In this document: positions 56,894 through 64,000 of the stretch, in pieces
Numbering within the stretch: the first letter of the stretch is position 1
Layout of the letters: each line of letters opens with the position of its first letter
Assembly (NCBI RefSeq): GCF_008329525.1
Contig: NZ_NPKQ01000003.1
Location: forward strand, 372,001 to 436,000
DNA from: Tardiphaga sp. P9-11
GTDB taxonomy: Bacteria; Pseudomonadota; Alphaproteobacteria; Rhizobiales; Xanthobacteraceae
Length of the DNA: 64,000 bases
Direction of reading: 5' to 3'
Translations under genes and position numbers: made by a program
The notes under the pieces: model-generated
Database searches by the model: none
Seen by the model: the letters and a program-made list of their open reading frames with translations, nothing else
What the model was told of the DNA's origin: nothing

Positions 56894-57278
56894 GAACGGT
56901 ATCCTCTCAACGCAAAAATCCTCAATTTGCCAGCGACTTGCTCATCGCTGGTGTCGCGGCCACGCATCGCGCGCGGCGCGGAACGCCAGTGCAATGTTCT
57001 TGTTGTGTCGCATGGAGGGCTTGTCCAAAGCCGAGCCCTAAATTCCCTGCCAACATGTCAAAACAAGGGCTTGCACGCGTTTCTGCGACTTTTACCAGAC
57101 GCCAGTCATGGTTAATGCGGAGTTACCAAAGCGTGTTCTGGCCGAGAAATGAAGCGGTATTCGCTTGTTCGTGAAGGACCCGTGACAAAGCAAAACCGCC
57201 CGCCTGAATGATCAGACGGGCGGCGATGTCGGCATCGGGCGAAGGGGGCGCTACCGCCTGACGCCAGAGCTCAAGGCG
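56894..57278. other. Intergenic region upstream of tolQ
   Basis: 385 bases without a gene. It contains the tolQ promoter side and, at 57196-57223, the terminator of the DUF2852 gene. No other structure that I can support. Confidence 0.5.
57196..57223 (-). terminator. Intrinsic terminator of the DUF2852 gene
   Basis: CCGCCCGCCTGA (57196-57207) pairs with TCAGACGGGCGG (57212-57223), with one G-U pair on the minus strand, followed there by TTTTGC. It lies 55 bases beyond the stop at 57279. Confidence 0.85.
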
Positions 57279-57758
57279 TTAGCCCTGCGGCTGATTGTTG
57301 TCGGCCGGCGGGGTCGGCTTCGGGCGGTGCTGCGCCATGAACTGGTCGAACTCTTCCTTGTCCTTGGCGTGACGCAAGCGATCGAGGAAGTTCTTGAACT
57401 CGTGCTGCTCTTCCTCGAGCCGGCGCAGGGTTTCGACGCGATATTCGTCGAAGGCGCGGTTGCCGGAGGTCGGCGGGCCGAAGCCGAAGCCCGATCCGAA
57501 ACCGGAGCGCTCCATGCGGTTGCGCATGCGCTCCATCTTGTACTGCATCCGCTCCATCTTGTTCTCGAAACGGCCGTGACGATCCCAGCAACCCATTTTT
57601 CTGCTCCCGAGTGTGAAGAAGAGAAGTGCGAGGCCAACCGGCCACCAAATGATAAAACCGAGCACGATCAATACGATGTGCCATGGTGAGCGCATCTGGT
57701 AGGACACCCGATCATCGGCGGGCGGACCCCATCGATTGTAATCTGCAGCGTTAGCCAT
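57279..57758 (-). CDS. DUF2852-family protein with one membrane helix
   Basis: 159 aa. The segment RSPWHIVLIVLGFIIWWPVG and the continuing LALLFFTLGSRKMGCW (about residues 23-58) form a membrane anchor, followed by a Met/Arg-rich helix (ENKMERMQYKMERMRNRMER) and an amphipathic helix (RVETLRRLEEEQHEFKNFLD) that could form a coiled coil. The end is Pro-rich and polar. DUF2852 is found mainly in alphaproteobacteria with no known function. ATG 57758 has GGAGAGGA upstream. A palindrome 36 bases upstream may be its operator, and a TetR gene lies just upstream on the same strand. Confidence 0.88.
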   Translation of the reverse strand: MANAADYNRWGPPADDRVSYQMRSPWHIVLIVLGFIIWWPVGLALLFFTLGSRKMGCWDRHGRFENKMERMQYKMERMRNRMERSGFGSGFGFGPPTSGNRAFDEYRVETLRRLEEEQHEFKNFLDRLRHAKDKEEFDQFMAQHRPKPTPPADNNQPQG

Positions 57759-57793
57759 TTTCCTCTCCATCAGCGGCACCATGCCGCTTGTGA

Positions 57794-57812
57794 ATGTAAA
57801 TAACATTTACAT
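57794..57812. promoter_or_regulatory. Palindromic operator upstream of the DUF2852 gene
   Basis: ATGTAAAT-AAC-ATTTACAT, perfect 8-base arms with a 3-base spacer. TTACATACGTAA overlaps it on the right. It lies between the stop of the tetR gene (57866) and the start of the DUF2852 gene (57758), 36 bases before the latter. It is a good candidate for binding by the adjacent TetR protein. Confidence 0.6.
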
Positions 57813-57865
57813 ACGTAACTCACGGCCAGATTTTGTCAAGGCGACCGCAAGGGGAGCGCCGCGAA

Positions 57866-58570
57866 TTATTTTGGGGCGGTTCCCCAAGGGCCCGATTTGG
57901 GCGCTGTAGATGTGTCGGACTTGTGGACGTTTTGGTCGGTTGGAAAGCCCAGCCCGCGCAAATAAATCAGCGCGCCGGCTTCGAGCAGATCCTCCGGCGA
58001 CATCGGCAGCTTGCGCCGCGCGGCATCGCCGCGGCCGAACAGCGAAGCCACGCCGTGCGACAGCGACCAGATATGCAGCGCCATCATCATCGCCGGCGGA
58101 CGCGTCACGCCGGGGGGCGTCAGCGCCGCCAGCCGCTCGGCCGCCGCGCGGATGACCGCGAAGGCGCGCTCGCCTGCTGCAGCCAGTTCAGGGCTTGAAT
58201 CAACGGGAATTCCTGACTCGAACATCGCCGAATAGAAGGCGGGTTCAGTGCGGGCGAAGTTGAGATACGCCTTGCCGATCCGCTCAAAGGCCGTGACCGT
58301 ATCCGGCCGTCCGTCGTCCCAAGCGGCAGTCAGCGTCGCCTCGAACTGCTCGAAGCCTCGCTGCGCGATGCTGGCGAGGAGATCGTCACGGTCGCGGAAG
58401 TGACGATACGGAGCGGCGGCGCTGACGCCGGCGGTACGCGCGGCATCGGCAAAGGTAAAGCCCGCTGGCCCCTTCTCCGCAATCAGCCCGAGTGCGGCCT
58501 GCAGCAGCGCCTCTTTCAGATTTCCGTGGTGATAGCCGCGCTCGCCGCGACGGTCCTTGTGCCAGCTCAT
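57866..58570 (-). CDS. TetR-family transcriptional regulator
   Basis: 234 aa. The HTH covers residues about 15-60 (GYHHGNLKEALLQAALGLIA, then FADAARTAGVSAAAPYRHFR). The C-terminal domain contains LNFARTEPAFYSAMFESG, the TetR_C_33/WHG-type ligand domain pattern. It is upstream of the DUF2852 gene on the same strand, and the palindrome at 57794-57812 between them is a possible target. The YciI, NTF2 and GST genes further upstream on the same strand could also be targets. Ligand unknown. Confidence 0.92.
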   Translation of the reverse strand: MSWHKDRRGERGYHHGNLKEALLQAALGLIAEKGPAGFTFADAARTAGVSAAAPYRHFRDRDDLLASIAQRGFEQFEATLTAAWDDGRPDTVTAFERIGKAYLNFARTEPAFYSAMFESGIPVDSSPELAAAGERAFAVIRAAAERLAALTPPGVTRPPAMMMALHIWSLSHGVASLFGRGDAARRKLPMSPEDLLEAGALIYLRGLGFPTDQNVHKSDTSTAPKSGPWGTAPK

Positions 58571-58729
58571 GTGAAGAGCTCTTACATGAGCCGGGTCAAA
58601 AGGTCACTGCAAAACGCGGCGATGCGCCGGCGGCAAACCTGCGATTTCGCAAGTTTGCCGCAGGAAGGTCGCAGGATTTTCGCAAGAAAACGCCCCAAAT
58701 CCTGCGTTTGAGCCCGGTTTTACGGCAAT

Positions 58730-59155
58730 TCAGCCGAGCCGCTTCGCGGTGGTCTGCATCTCCTCGAATCCTGCGGCGACCGCCTGCACGTCCTCCGGAT
58801 AATCGGCCATTTCCTGCACCTGGCGGATTTCGATGATCTCGTTGGTTCCCCCTGGGCAGCGACTGGCCCAGGCGATGGCCTCATCGCGCGAGGCGACGTC
58901 GATCATCCAGTAGCCGCCGAGTACTTCCTTGGATTCCGCGAACGGCCCGTCGGTGCCCACCGGCTTGCCGGATGGAAAGGACACGCGCGCGCCCATCGAT
59001 GGCGGGTGCAGCCCGTCGCAGGTGATCAGCACGCCGGCGTCCATCAGCGCCTTGTTATAGGCCATCATCGCGGCGACGCGCTCGACGTCCTCCGGCACGG
59101 TGCCCGGCGCCGCAGTCTCATACCCGCCGGGGATCATCAGCATCATGAATCGCAT
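58730..59155 (-). CDS. YciI/DGPF-family protein (first of two)
   Basis: 141 aa of the YCII-related/DGPF family. The signature DGPFAESKEVLGGYWMIDV is near residues 75-93. The start is ATG 59155 (MRFMMLMIPG) with AGGGATAG upstream; a GTG start two codons earlier is possible. DGPF proteins are small dimeric ferredoxin-like-fold proteins. In many genomes they lie next to ECF42-type sigma factors, but no sigma-factor gene is in the window. It is followed upstream by a second family member; the pair is probably co-transcribed, with 27 bases between. Confidence 0.9.
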   Translation of the reverse strand: MRFMMLMIPGGYETAAPGTVPEDVERVAAMMAYNKALMDAGVLITCDGLHPPSMGARVSFPSGKPVGTDGPFAESKEVLGGYWMIDVASRDEAIAWASRCPGGTNEIIEIRQVQEMADYPEDVQAVAAGFEEMQTTAKRLG

Positions 59156-59182
59156 GGTCACTATCCCTATTGAACTCGTCGC

Positions 59183-59599
59183 TTATTTCTTCGCGGCTTG
59201 CGCGCGCAGGCGCTCTTCCTGCTCGCGCAATTCGGGTGTCAGAGCCTCGCCGAAATCCTTCGCCGCAAACACCTGACGGATCTCGATCTCCTCGCCGGCC
59301 GCAAATGGCGCGCGCTTCATCCACACAATCGCCTCGTCCTTCGAGGCGACGTCGATCAGCCAGAAGCCCGCGATCAGATCGCGCGTTACATCGAACGGAC
59401 CCTGCTTTACCGCCGGCTCGCTGCCAGTAAAGGTGATCCGCGCGCCCTTCGACGTCGGATGCAGTCCATCGCCGGCCTGCATCACACCGGCCTTGACCAT
59501 TTCCTCATTGAACTTGCCCATCGCAGTCAGCAGTTCCGTCGTCGGCATCACGCCAGCCTCGGTGTCCTTGTTCGCATGCACAATCACCATGAAACGCAT
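59183..59599 (-). CDS. YciI/DGPF-family protein (second of two)
   Basis: 138 aa, a paralogue of the neighbouring YciI protein: both start MRFM and share the pattern QGPFDVTRDLIAGFWLIDVA (residues about 66-85). The key motif is QGPF rather than DGPF. The conserved Glu/Arg in GEEIEIRQVF match. ATG 59599 has GGGAGAGA upstream. It probably forms an operon with the first copy. No catalytic residues are defined for the family; the function is not known. Confidence 0.9.
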   Translation of the reverse strand: MRFMVIVHANKDTEAGVMPTTELLTAMGKFNEEMVKAGVMQAGDGLHPTSKGARITFTGSEPAVKQGPFDVTRDLIAGFWLIDVASKDEAIVWMKRAPFAAGEEIEIRQVFAAKDFGEALTPELREQEERLRAQAAKK

Positions 59600-59730
59600 T
59601 TCTCTCTCCCGTTTAGGCATCCACCGGACCCGGACTCATTGTCCGCCACAAACCCGGTTCTGCCAGAATGACGAATGAGCTTTTGGCAGACCGACATCTC
59701 CCGCGACATTATTTCTGAGGTCATGCGACC

Positions 59731-60096
59731 TTACGTCGCCTGCTTCTGAAACACCCCATCCCTGTATGTCGCGCCGAAATACACATCGATCGACCGGATG
59801 AAATCGCCCTCGAAGCCGAAGACTTCGGTGTTGCGAAAGCTCTTGCCGTCCCTGGCCACGCAACGATAGGTCACGAAAGCCACATCGTCGTCGACCGCGA
59901 TACGCTCAAGATCATGCTGCGCGATCCAGTCGGCAACACGCCAACAGCGGGCGAAATAGGTAGGCTTGTCGATGCGATCGTCGAACGGGCTCGTAAAGGT
60001 GAAGTCGCCCGCGAACGCATCTTCGACAGCCCCGCGATCATTGCGCAGATAGGCTGCAAACAGGTCCCGGATGATCCCGGCCTTTTCGGCACTCAT
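59731..60096 (-). CDS. NTF2-like/SnoaL-like protein
   Basis: 121 aa single-domain alpha/beta cone-fold protein. Pattern: helix IIRDLFAAYLRNDRGAVEDAF, then FTFTSPFDDRIDKPTYFARC, and the closing strands RNTEVFGFEGDFIRSIDVYFG. SnoaL-like proteins include hydrolases, isomerases and ligand carriers. The start ATG 60096 follows the GST stop by five bases with AGGAGTGAG upstream, so the two genes are co-transcribed. The long open frame to 60297 is not coding. Confidence 0.85.
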   Translation of the reverse strand: MSAEKAGIIRDLFAAYLRNDRGAVEDAFAGDFTFTSPFDDRIDKPTYFARCWRVADWIAQHDLERIAVDDDVAFVTYRCVARDGKSFRNTEVFGFEGDFIRSIDVYFGATYRDGVFQKQAT

Positions 60097-60101
60097 GATG
60101 C

Positions 60102-60749
60102 TCACTCCTCCGGAAACATGTGCGCATAGGGCTCCGCCTGCTTCACTACCCGCGCGAATGACGAACGCGCCAGCAGCCGGCCGAGATAGGCCGAGACGTT
60201 GCGATGCGCATCTCCGAACGGCTGTACCTTGTTCGCGTAGTAGAGCGCCGGCGCCGCGGCGCAGTCGGCGAGCGTGAATGCCTCGCCCATCGCCCACTCG
60301 TTCGTCACCATCTGCTTGTCGATCATTCCGTAGGACGTGGCGAGCTGGGCCCGCGCCATGGCCACACCATGCGCATGCTTCTTCTCGGCCGGCACCAGCC
60401 TGTCGCCGACGATTTTCTGCACTGGCGTATGGACATAGAGATCATAGAAGCGGTCGCGCAGCCGCGTCTGCGGTCCGCGATTGCCATCGGGGATAAACCG
60501 CGTGCGGCCCGGAAAATGCAGATCGAGGTATTCGATGATGATGGAGGACTCCGGCACGGTCGCGCCGCGCACATCGTCCTGCAACACGGGGAATTTACCG
60601 ATCGGCCACAGTTTCAACAGCGCCGCGCGCTCGGCCTCGTCGCCGAGATTGACCATATGCGGCGTGAACGGCATGTCGTTCTCGTACAGAGCGACCAGCG
60701 CCTTCCAGCAATAGGACGACAGCGGATGGTAATGGAGCGTGAGCGACAT
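60102..60749 (-). CDS. Glutathione S-transferase family protein
   Basis: 215 aa. The N-terminal thioredoxin-like domain (about residues 1-80) contains YHPLSSYCWKALVALYEN (the Ser/Cys region of the glutathione site), KFPVLQDD and the binding motif PESSIIIEYLD (residues 67-77, the Glu-Ser pair that holds the gamma-glutamyl group). The C-terminal helical domain has EAFTLADCAAAPALYYA (about residues 158-174, the N-capping box). ATG 60749 has GGAGGATC upstream. It could conjugate or isomerise a toxic or catabolic compound; the substrate is unknown. It is divergent from the SDR gene and forms a unit with the NTF2-like gene. Confidence 0.93.
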   Translation of the reverse strand: MSLTLHYHPLSSYCWKALVALYENDMPFTPHMVNLGDEAERAALLKLWPIGKFPVLQDDVRGATVPESSIIIEYLDLHFPGRTRFIPDGNRGPQTRLRDRFYDLYVHTPVQKIVGDRLVPAEKKHAHGVAMARAQLATSYGMIDKQMVTNEWAMGEAFTLADCAAAPALYYANKVQPFGDAHRNVSAYLGRLLARSSFARVVKQAEPYAHMFPEE

Positions 60750-60909
60750 GGGATCCTCCTGCATGTTGTTGCTGGAAGACGAACAGGAACGGCCCATCCC
60801 GACAAGCCCATCGCAAAATTCCGGCCGAGAATCCGGGCTTGTCCCGCCCTGCTCCGTCTCCTAAACAGGCGCGCAAACAACAAGCCATCGATAACCATCA
60901 GGGCAGAAC

Positions 60910-61713
60910 ATGACCAAGGCTGACGGCAAGGAACAGATTCGCAAGGTTGCACTCGTCACCGGCGCCGCGCGCGGTATCGGCCTTGCGGTCGCCAAGCGCT
61001 TTCTTGGCGAAGGCTATCGTGTCGCGCTGCTGGATATCGAGCGCGAACTGCTCGACGCCAGCGTCAAGGCGCTGAACGATCCCGACAATACGCTGGCGCT
61101 GCATACGGACGTCTCCGACGCCGCCGCTGTCGACAAGGCCTTTGCCGCCACGCAGGCCCGCTTCGGCCGGCTCGATGCGTTGGTCAACAATGCCGGCATT
61201 GCGAATTTCAAGCCCCTGCTCGAGACGACGCTGGAGGAATGGGAACGCATCATGGCCGTGAACCTCACCGGCCCGTTCCTGTGCACCAAGGCGGCGGCAC
61301 CCTTGATGCGCGAGCACGGCGGCGGCGCCATCGTCAACATCGCCTCGATCTCGGCGCTGCGCGCGTCCACGCTGCGCGTCGCCTACGGCACCAGCAAGGC
61401 CGGCATCGTTCACTTCACCAAGCAGTCTGCCGTCGAGCTCGCGCTGCTCGGCATCCGCGTCAATGCCGTGGCGCCGGGCCCAGTGGAAACCGCGATGGCC
61501 AAGGCCGTGCATACGCCGGCGATCCGCGCCGATTATCACGATGCCATTCCGCTGAACCGTTACGGCGGCGAGGACGAACTCGCTGACGCGATCTTCTTCC
61601 TGTGCAGCGACCGGTCAAGCTACATCACCGGCCAGATGCTGGCAGTCGATGGCGGCTTCGACGCCACAGGTATCGGCCTGCCGACGCTGCGACGCGAGGG
61701 CATCAACGGGTAG
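60910..61713 (+). CDS. Short-chain dehydrogenase/reductase
   Basis: 267 aa classical SDR. The cofactor motif TGAARGIG is at residues 17-24, NNAG near 95, the catalytic Ser in SISALRAS (about 145), and the YXXXK motif in AYGTSKAG (about 158-162). The C-terminal segment ITGQMLAVDGGFDATG is typical. An acidic Asp after beta-2 (LLDIERELLD) suggests NAD rather than NADP. The substrate is not known. It is divergent from the GST gene, 160 bases away, and convergent with the DUF1772 gene, sharing a perfect hairpin terminator. Confidence 0.94.
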   Translation: MTKADGKEQIRKVALVTGAARGIGLAVAKRFLGEGYRVALLDIERELLDASVKALNDPDNTLALHTDVSDAAAVDKAFAATQARFGRLDALVNNAGIANFKPLLETTLEEWERIMAVNLTGPFLCTKAAAPLMREHGGGAIVNIASISALRASTLRVAYGTSKAGIVHFTKQSAVELALLGIRVNAVAPGPVETAMAKAVHTPAIRADYHDAIPLNRYGGEDELADAIFFLCSDRSSYITGQMLAVDGGFDATGIGLPTLRREGING

Positions 61714-61739
61714 GCTTGGAATTCCAGCGCTGCCTTTTT

Positions 61740-61774
61740 CTGACCTCTCCCCGCTCTGAGCGGGGAGAGGTCAG
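61740..61774. terminator. Long perfect palindrome between SDR and DUF1772 genes
   Basis: CTGACCTCTCCCCGCTC (61740-61756) and its exact complement GAGCGGGGAGAGGTCAG (61758-61774) around one central base, preceded by TTTTT on the plus side. It lies between convergent genes and probably ends both. The core CCTCTCCCCGC recurs at 63577 and 63743, so it also belongs to a dispersed repeat family. Confidence 0.8.
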
Positions 61775-61777
61775 ATG

Positions 61778-62275
61778 CTACATCCCGCGCAGCGCCAGCA
61801 TGAAGCAGGCGAGCGCGCCGGTGGACGTTACCGTGCGGACATGGTTCCAGCGGGTCCAGACCTCAAGGTAGTTGCGCCACAGGCTGGCGCCTTCCGCATT
61901 GTCCGGCGAGACCGCAGCAAGCGTATCGTTCAGCGGCACGTTGAACACCATGGTCACCAGCATCGTGCCGACCACATAGAGCACGGCACCCGCGATCAGC
62001 CAGGCAGCGCCGGGCTGTGACCATCGGACGACGCCGAAGATCGCCAGCACGACGCAGAGCAGCGCCGTGCCCATGAAGGCGCTCATGAAGATCGGGTTCA
62101 AGATCGTCGCATTGATCGACTGCATCGCGGCGATTCCGGTCGGCGCCGGCAATTTGTCGAACGCGCTCATGACCGTGACCGAGAACACGAAGAACAGTCC
62201 GGCCATCAGGCCGGAGCCGATGGCAGCCAGGAAGGTCAAACCGAACACGATCCGATCCACCGACGACCTCCCCAC
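61778..62275 (-). CDS. DUF1772 (anthrone oxygenase-like) membrane protein
   Basis: 165 aa with four hydrophobic segments (IVFGLTFLAAIGSGLMAGLF, ALLCVVLAIFGVVRW, AGAVLYVVGTMLVTMVF, and STGALACFMLALRGM). The stretch FNVPLNDTL (about residue 116) and LWRNYLEVWTRWNHVRTV near 132-149 are DUF1772 signatures; the family includes anthrone oxygenase/noranthrone monooxygenase-like proteins. The biochemical role in bacteria is unclear. It is about 30 bases downstream of the Bcr/CflA transporter gene on the same strand and may be co-transcribed. Confidence 0.88.
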   Translation of the reverse strand: MGRSSVDRIVFGLTFLAAIGSGLMAGLFFVFSVTVMSAFDKLPAPTGIAAMQSINATILNPIFMSAFMGTALLCVVLAIFGVVRWSQPGAAWLIAGAVLYVVGTMLVTMVFNVPLNDTLAAVSPDNAEGASLWRNYLEVWTRWNHVRTVTSTGALACFMLALRGM

Positions 62276-62305
62276 CTGACCGATGCGGTATACTAGCAGC
62301 TTCGC

Positions 62306-63505
62306 CTACTCCGCGAGCTGCGGTGAAAGTTCCCGCGGGCGCAGCGTTGCGATACTGACGGCAAGTGCCCCCACTGCCGTGCAGGCAATGGTCGCCACCA
62401 TCGGCAGCGAGGTACCATCGAAAAACAGGCCCGAGATGCCGATCATCACGCCGCCAGAGACCATCTGCAGCGTGCCGCCGAGCGCCGAAGCGATGCCTGC
62501 GATGGGGCCATGGTTCTCCAGCGACAGCACCATGGTCGACGGGATCACCAGACCGAGAAAAGCGAAAGACGCGAACAGCAGCGGGATCAGCACGACTAGG
62601 CTGGTGAAGCCCGCCAATGTCAGCGCCAGCAGCACGACTGCGAAAAACGCATAGGCCGACACCGCCGCCATCACCACGCGGCCCATGCCGAAGCGGCCAC
62701 CGAGGAACCCCGCGAATTGCGAGGCGCCGATAAAGCCGATCGCATTGACCGAGAAGGCCAGGCTGTATTGCGTCGGCGTCAGGCCATAGTGGCCGATATA
62801 GACGAAGGACGACGTCGCCAGGAACGCGAAGAAGCTCGCCATGCCGAGGCCGCCGATGAAGGTGAGCCCGAGGAAGTGCCAATCGCGCAAGAGCTCGCCG
62901 AAGCTGCCGAGCACGTTGCGGATGCTGCCCGAGATGCGCTCATGGACGGGGCGCGTTTCCGGCAGCAGCGCTGCCACAAGGACGAGGGCGAGTACGGCAG
63001 CGATAGTCACGGCAACGAACACCGCACGCCAGCCAAACGGAACGATCAACGCACTGCCGCCGAGCGGCGCAAGAATCGGCGATACCGAGAATACCAGCAT
63101 CACCAGCGCCATCAGTTTCGTTGCTTCGACGCCGGTATGCAGATCGCGAATGATGGCGCGCGGAATCACGCCCATGGCGGCAGCGCCAAGGCCCTGGACG
63201 AAGCGGAACGCGATCAGCCACGCCACGCTTGGCGCCAGCGCACAGCCGATCGAGCCGGCGATGAACAGCGTCAGCCCTGCATAAAGCGGCGCCTTGCGGC
63301 CATAGACATCGGACAACGGGCCATAGGCGATCTGGCACAGGCCGAAGGCGATGAAGAACGCAATCAGCGTCATCTGCGTCGCCGAGGTAGTGGTGTGCAG
63401 ATCGGCGGTGATCGCGGGCAGCGCCGGCAGATACATGTCGATGGCGAAAGGACCGACGGCGGACAACAGACCGAGCACGACGGCGTTGCGGGTAAAGGCG
63501 GACAT
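62306..63505 (-). CDS. Bcr/CflA-family drug-resistance MFS transporter
   Basis: 399 aa with twelve predicted membrane spans. Near the N-terminus, VGPFAIDMYLPALPAI (about residues 18-33) and the loop GPLSDVYGRKAPLYAGL (about 64-80) are typical of the DHA1 Bcr/CflA subgroup, as is the motif GLGAAAMGVIPRAIIRDL (motif C region, about 115-132). It extrudes drugs such as bicyclomycin, chloramphenicol or sulfonamides in relatives. ATG 63505 was chosen since upstream residues are Pro/Ser-rich and lie in a repeat. It is upstream of the DUF1772 gene on the same strand. Confidence 0.94.
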   Translation of the reverse strand: MSAFTRNAVVLGLLSAVGPFAIDMYLPALPAITADLHTTTSATQMTLIAFFIAFGLCQIAYGPLSDVYGRKAPLYAGLTLFIAGSIGCALAPSVAWLIAFRFVQGLGAAAMGVIPRAIIRDLHTGVEATKLMALVMLVFSVSPILAPLGGSALIVPFGWRAVFVAVTIAAVLALVLVAALLPETRPVHERISGSIRNVLGSFGELLRDWHFLGLTFIGGLGMASFFAFLATSSFVYIGHYGLTPTQYSLAFSVNAIGFIGASQFAGFLGGRFGMGRVVMAAVSAYAFFAVVLLALTLAGFTSLVVLIPLLFASFAFLGLVIPSTMVLSLENHGPIAGIASALGGTLQMVSGGVMIGISGLFFDGTSLPMVATIACTAVGALAVSIATLRPRELSPQLAE

Positions 63506-63576
63506 GACGAATCTTTTCTTTTCAGACTGGAGCAGAGACACGCTGAAAGCGTGCTCCCGCGCCCCGTTCCCGACGC

Positions 63577-63791
63577 AGCTTCGCCAGGCGGGGAGAGGGC
63601 TGGGTGAGGGGCATCGCACGACGCACCCACGACGACGGTCTACCGGATCGCGCCATGATAGGCGACTCTTGCCTACCCTTGCCTGCAGTGTGGGTTGGCT
63701 AGCGGAGTGCCCCGCCCCTCACCCGCCGCGAAGATGCGGTGACCTCTCCCCGCCTGGCGAAGCTTCATTTCGCCGGGATGTGGGGAGAGGT
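63577..63791. repeat. Nested inverted repeats of a dispersed palindrome family
   Basis: A 22-base arm (63577-63598, AGCTTCGCCAGGCGGGGAGA...) has a perfect inverted copy at 63743-63764, and inside it GGGTGAGGGGC (63602-63612) has a perfect inverted copy GCCCCTCACCC (63714-63724). A second pairing, ACCTCTCCCC (63742-63751) with GGGGAGAGGT (63782-63791), competes for the right arm. The region between MFS and VOC genes (63506-63806, about 300 bases) has no gene; apart from these repeats I see nothing. Confidence 0.8.
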
Positions 63792-63806
63792 TAAGAAAGC
63801 CCGCGC

Positions 63807-64000
63807 TTATTCAAACGCGCAGTTGATCATCCAGGGCGCGCCGAATTTATCGACACACATGCCAAATCCCTTCGACCAGAACGTGGCGCCGAACGGCATC
63901 TTGATGACGCCGCCCTCGGACAGTGCCGCAAAGACCTTGGCGCCATCTGCAGGATCCTTGATCTGCAGACAGACCGACATGCCCTGCATCTTCTCGAAAT
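63807..64000 (-). CDS. PhnB-like/VOC-family protein, C-terminal part only
   Basis: About 64 codons visible; the gene continues past the window end. The segment FEKMQGMSVCLQIKDPADGA, then FAALSEGGVIKMPFGATFWS and GMCVDKFGAPWMINC, is the second half of the PhnB/glyoxalase-like (VOC) family, whose members often have a domain-swapped fold with weak metal sites. Function unknown. It is upstream of the Bcr/CflA gene on the same strand, with a repeat between. Confidence 0.9.
   Translation of the reverse strand, partial: FEKMQGMSVCLQIKDPADGAKVFAALSEGGVIKMPFGATFWSKGFGMCVDKFGAPWMINCAFE

Overview
The window looks like a chromosomal segment of an alphaproteobacterium of the Bradyrhizobiaceae/Nitrobacteraceae type (Bradyrhizobium, Rhodopseudomonas, Tardiphaga, Afipia). 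This is inferred from high-GC codon use, the alphaproteobacterial forms of HisZ, UbiA and RsmE, orphan Bug/TctC binding proteins, a CIRCE-controlled groESL, a Chlamydia-type ribonucleotide reductase, and dispersed GC-rich palindromes typical of these genomes. I saw no prophage, insertion sequence, CRISPR array, rRNA or tRNA gene. The content is mostly housekeeping with catabolic islands.

Layout. 1-4.2 kb: a minus-strand catabolic cluster (LysR regulator, two-subunit ThDP decarboxylase, Bug/TctC binding protein, FAD-linked oxidase carrying a one-base frameshift). 4.2-9.1 kb: ubiA, a secreted Pro-rich protein, rsmE, then hisZ-hisG. 9.2-11.1 kb: a polyprenyl-phosphate glycosyltransferase translationally coupled to a YdjC-type deacetylase. 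11.1-14.3 kb: a second Bug/TctC protein, a tartrate/D-malate dehydrogenase and a divergent LysR gene with a clear operator. 14.4-18.9 kb: DUF2076 protein, L,D-transpeptidase, orphan cheZ, MFS transporter, lipoprotein. 18.9-21.3 kb: groES-groEL with sigma-32-like promoter, CIRCE operator and a strong intercistronic hairpin. 21.4-34.4 kb: secreted proteins, lactate permease, an ABCD-family ABC transporter, HPP protein, TorF-type porin, a histone-H1-like Lys/Ala protein, the glycolate oxidase genes glcD-glcE-glcF and a small cytochrome c. 34.5-41.5 kb: TetR, azlCD, and nrdB/nrdA preceded by a cobalamin riboswitch. 41.5-44.4 kb: GlxA-type regulator, HD-domain protein and GT87 protein. 44.6-56.9 kb: ftsH, tilS, cpoB, pal, then a FeeM-like acyltransferase and a GGDEF-EAL protein, then tolB-tolA-tolR-tolQ. 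57.2-64 kb: DUF2852, TetR, two YciI/DGPF proteins, NTF2-like protein, glutathione S-transferase, SDR, DUF1772, Bcr/CflA transporter, and a partial PhnB-like protein.

How genes work together. The Tol-Pal genes form one envelope system, split by two possible signalling genes (one acyl-signal-like, one cyclic-di-GMP). GlcDEF and the lactate permease handle 2-hydroxyacids. The most interesting locus is 36.5-41.1 kb: the NrdB radical tyrosine is replaced by phenylalanine, as in class Ic Mn/Fe reductases, NrdA has two ATP-cones, and the transcript begins with a complete B12 riboswitch. This suggests that a B12-independent reductase is switched off when cobalamin is plentiful.
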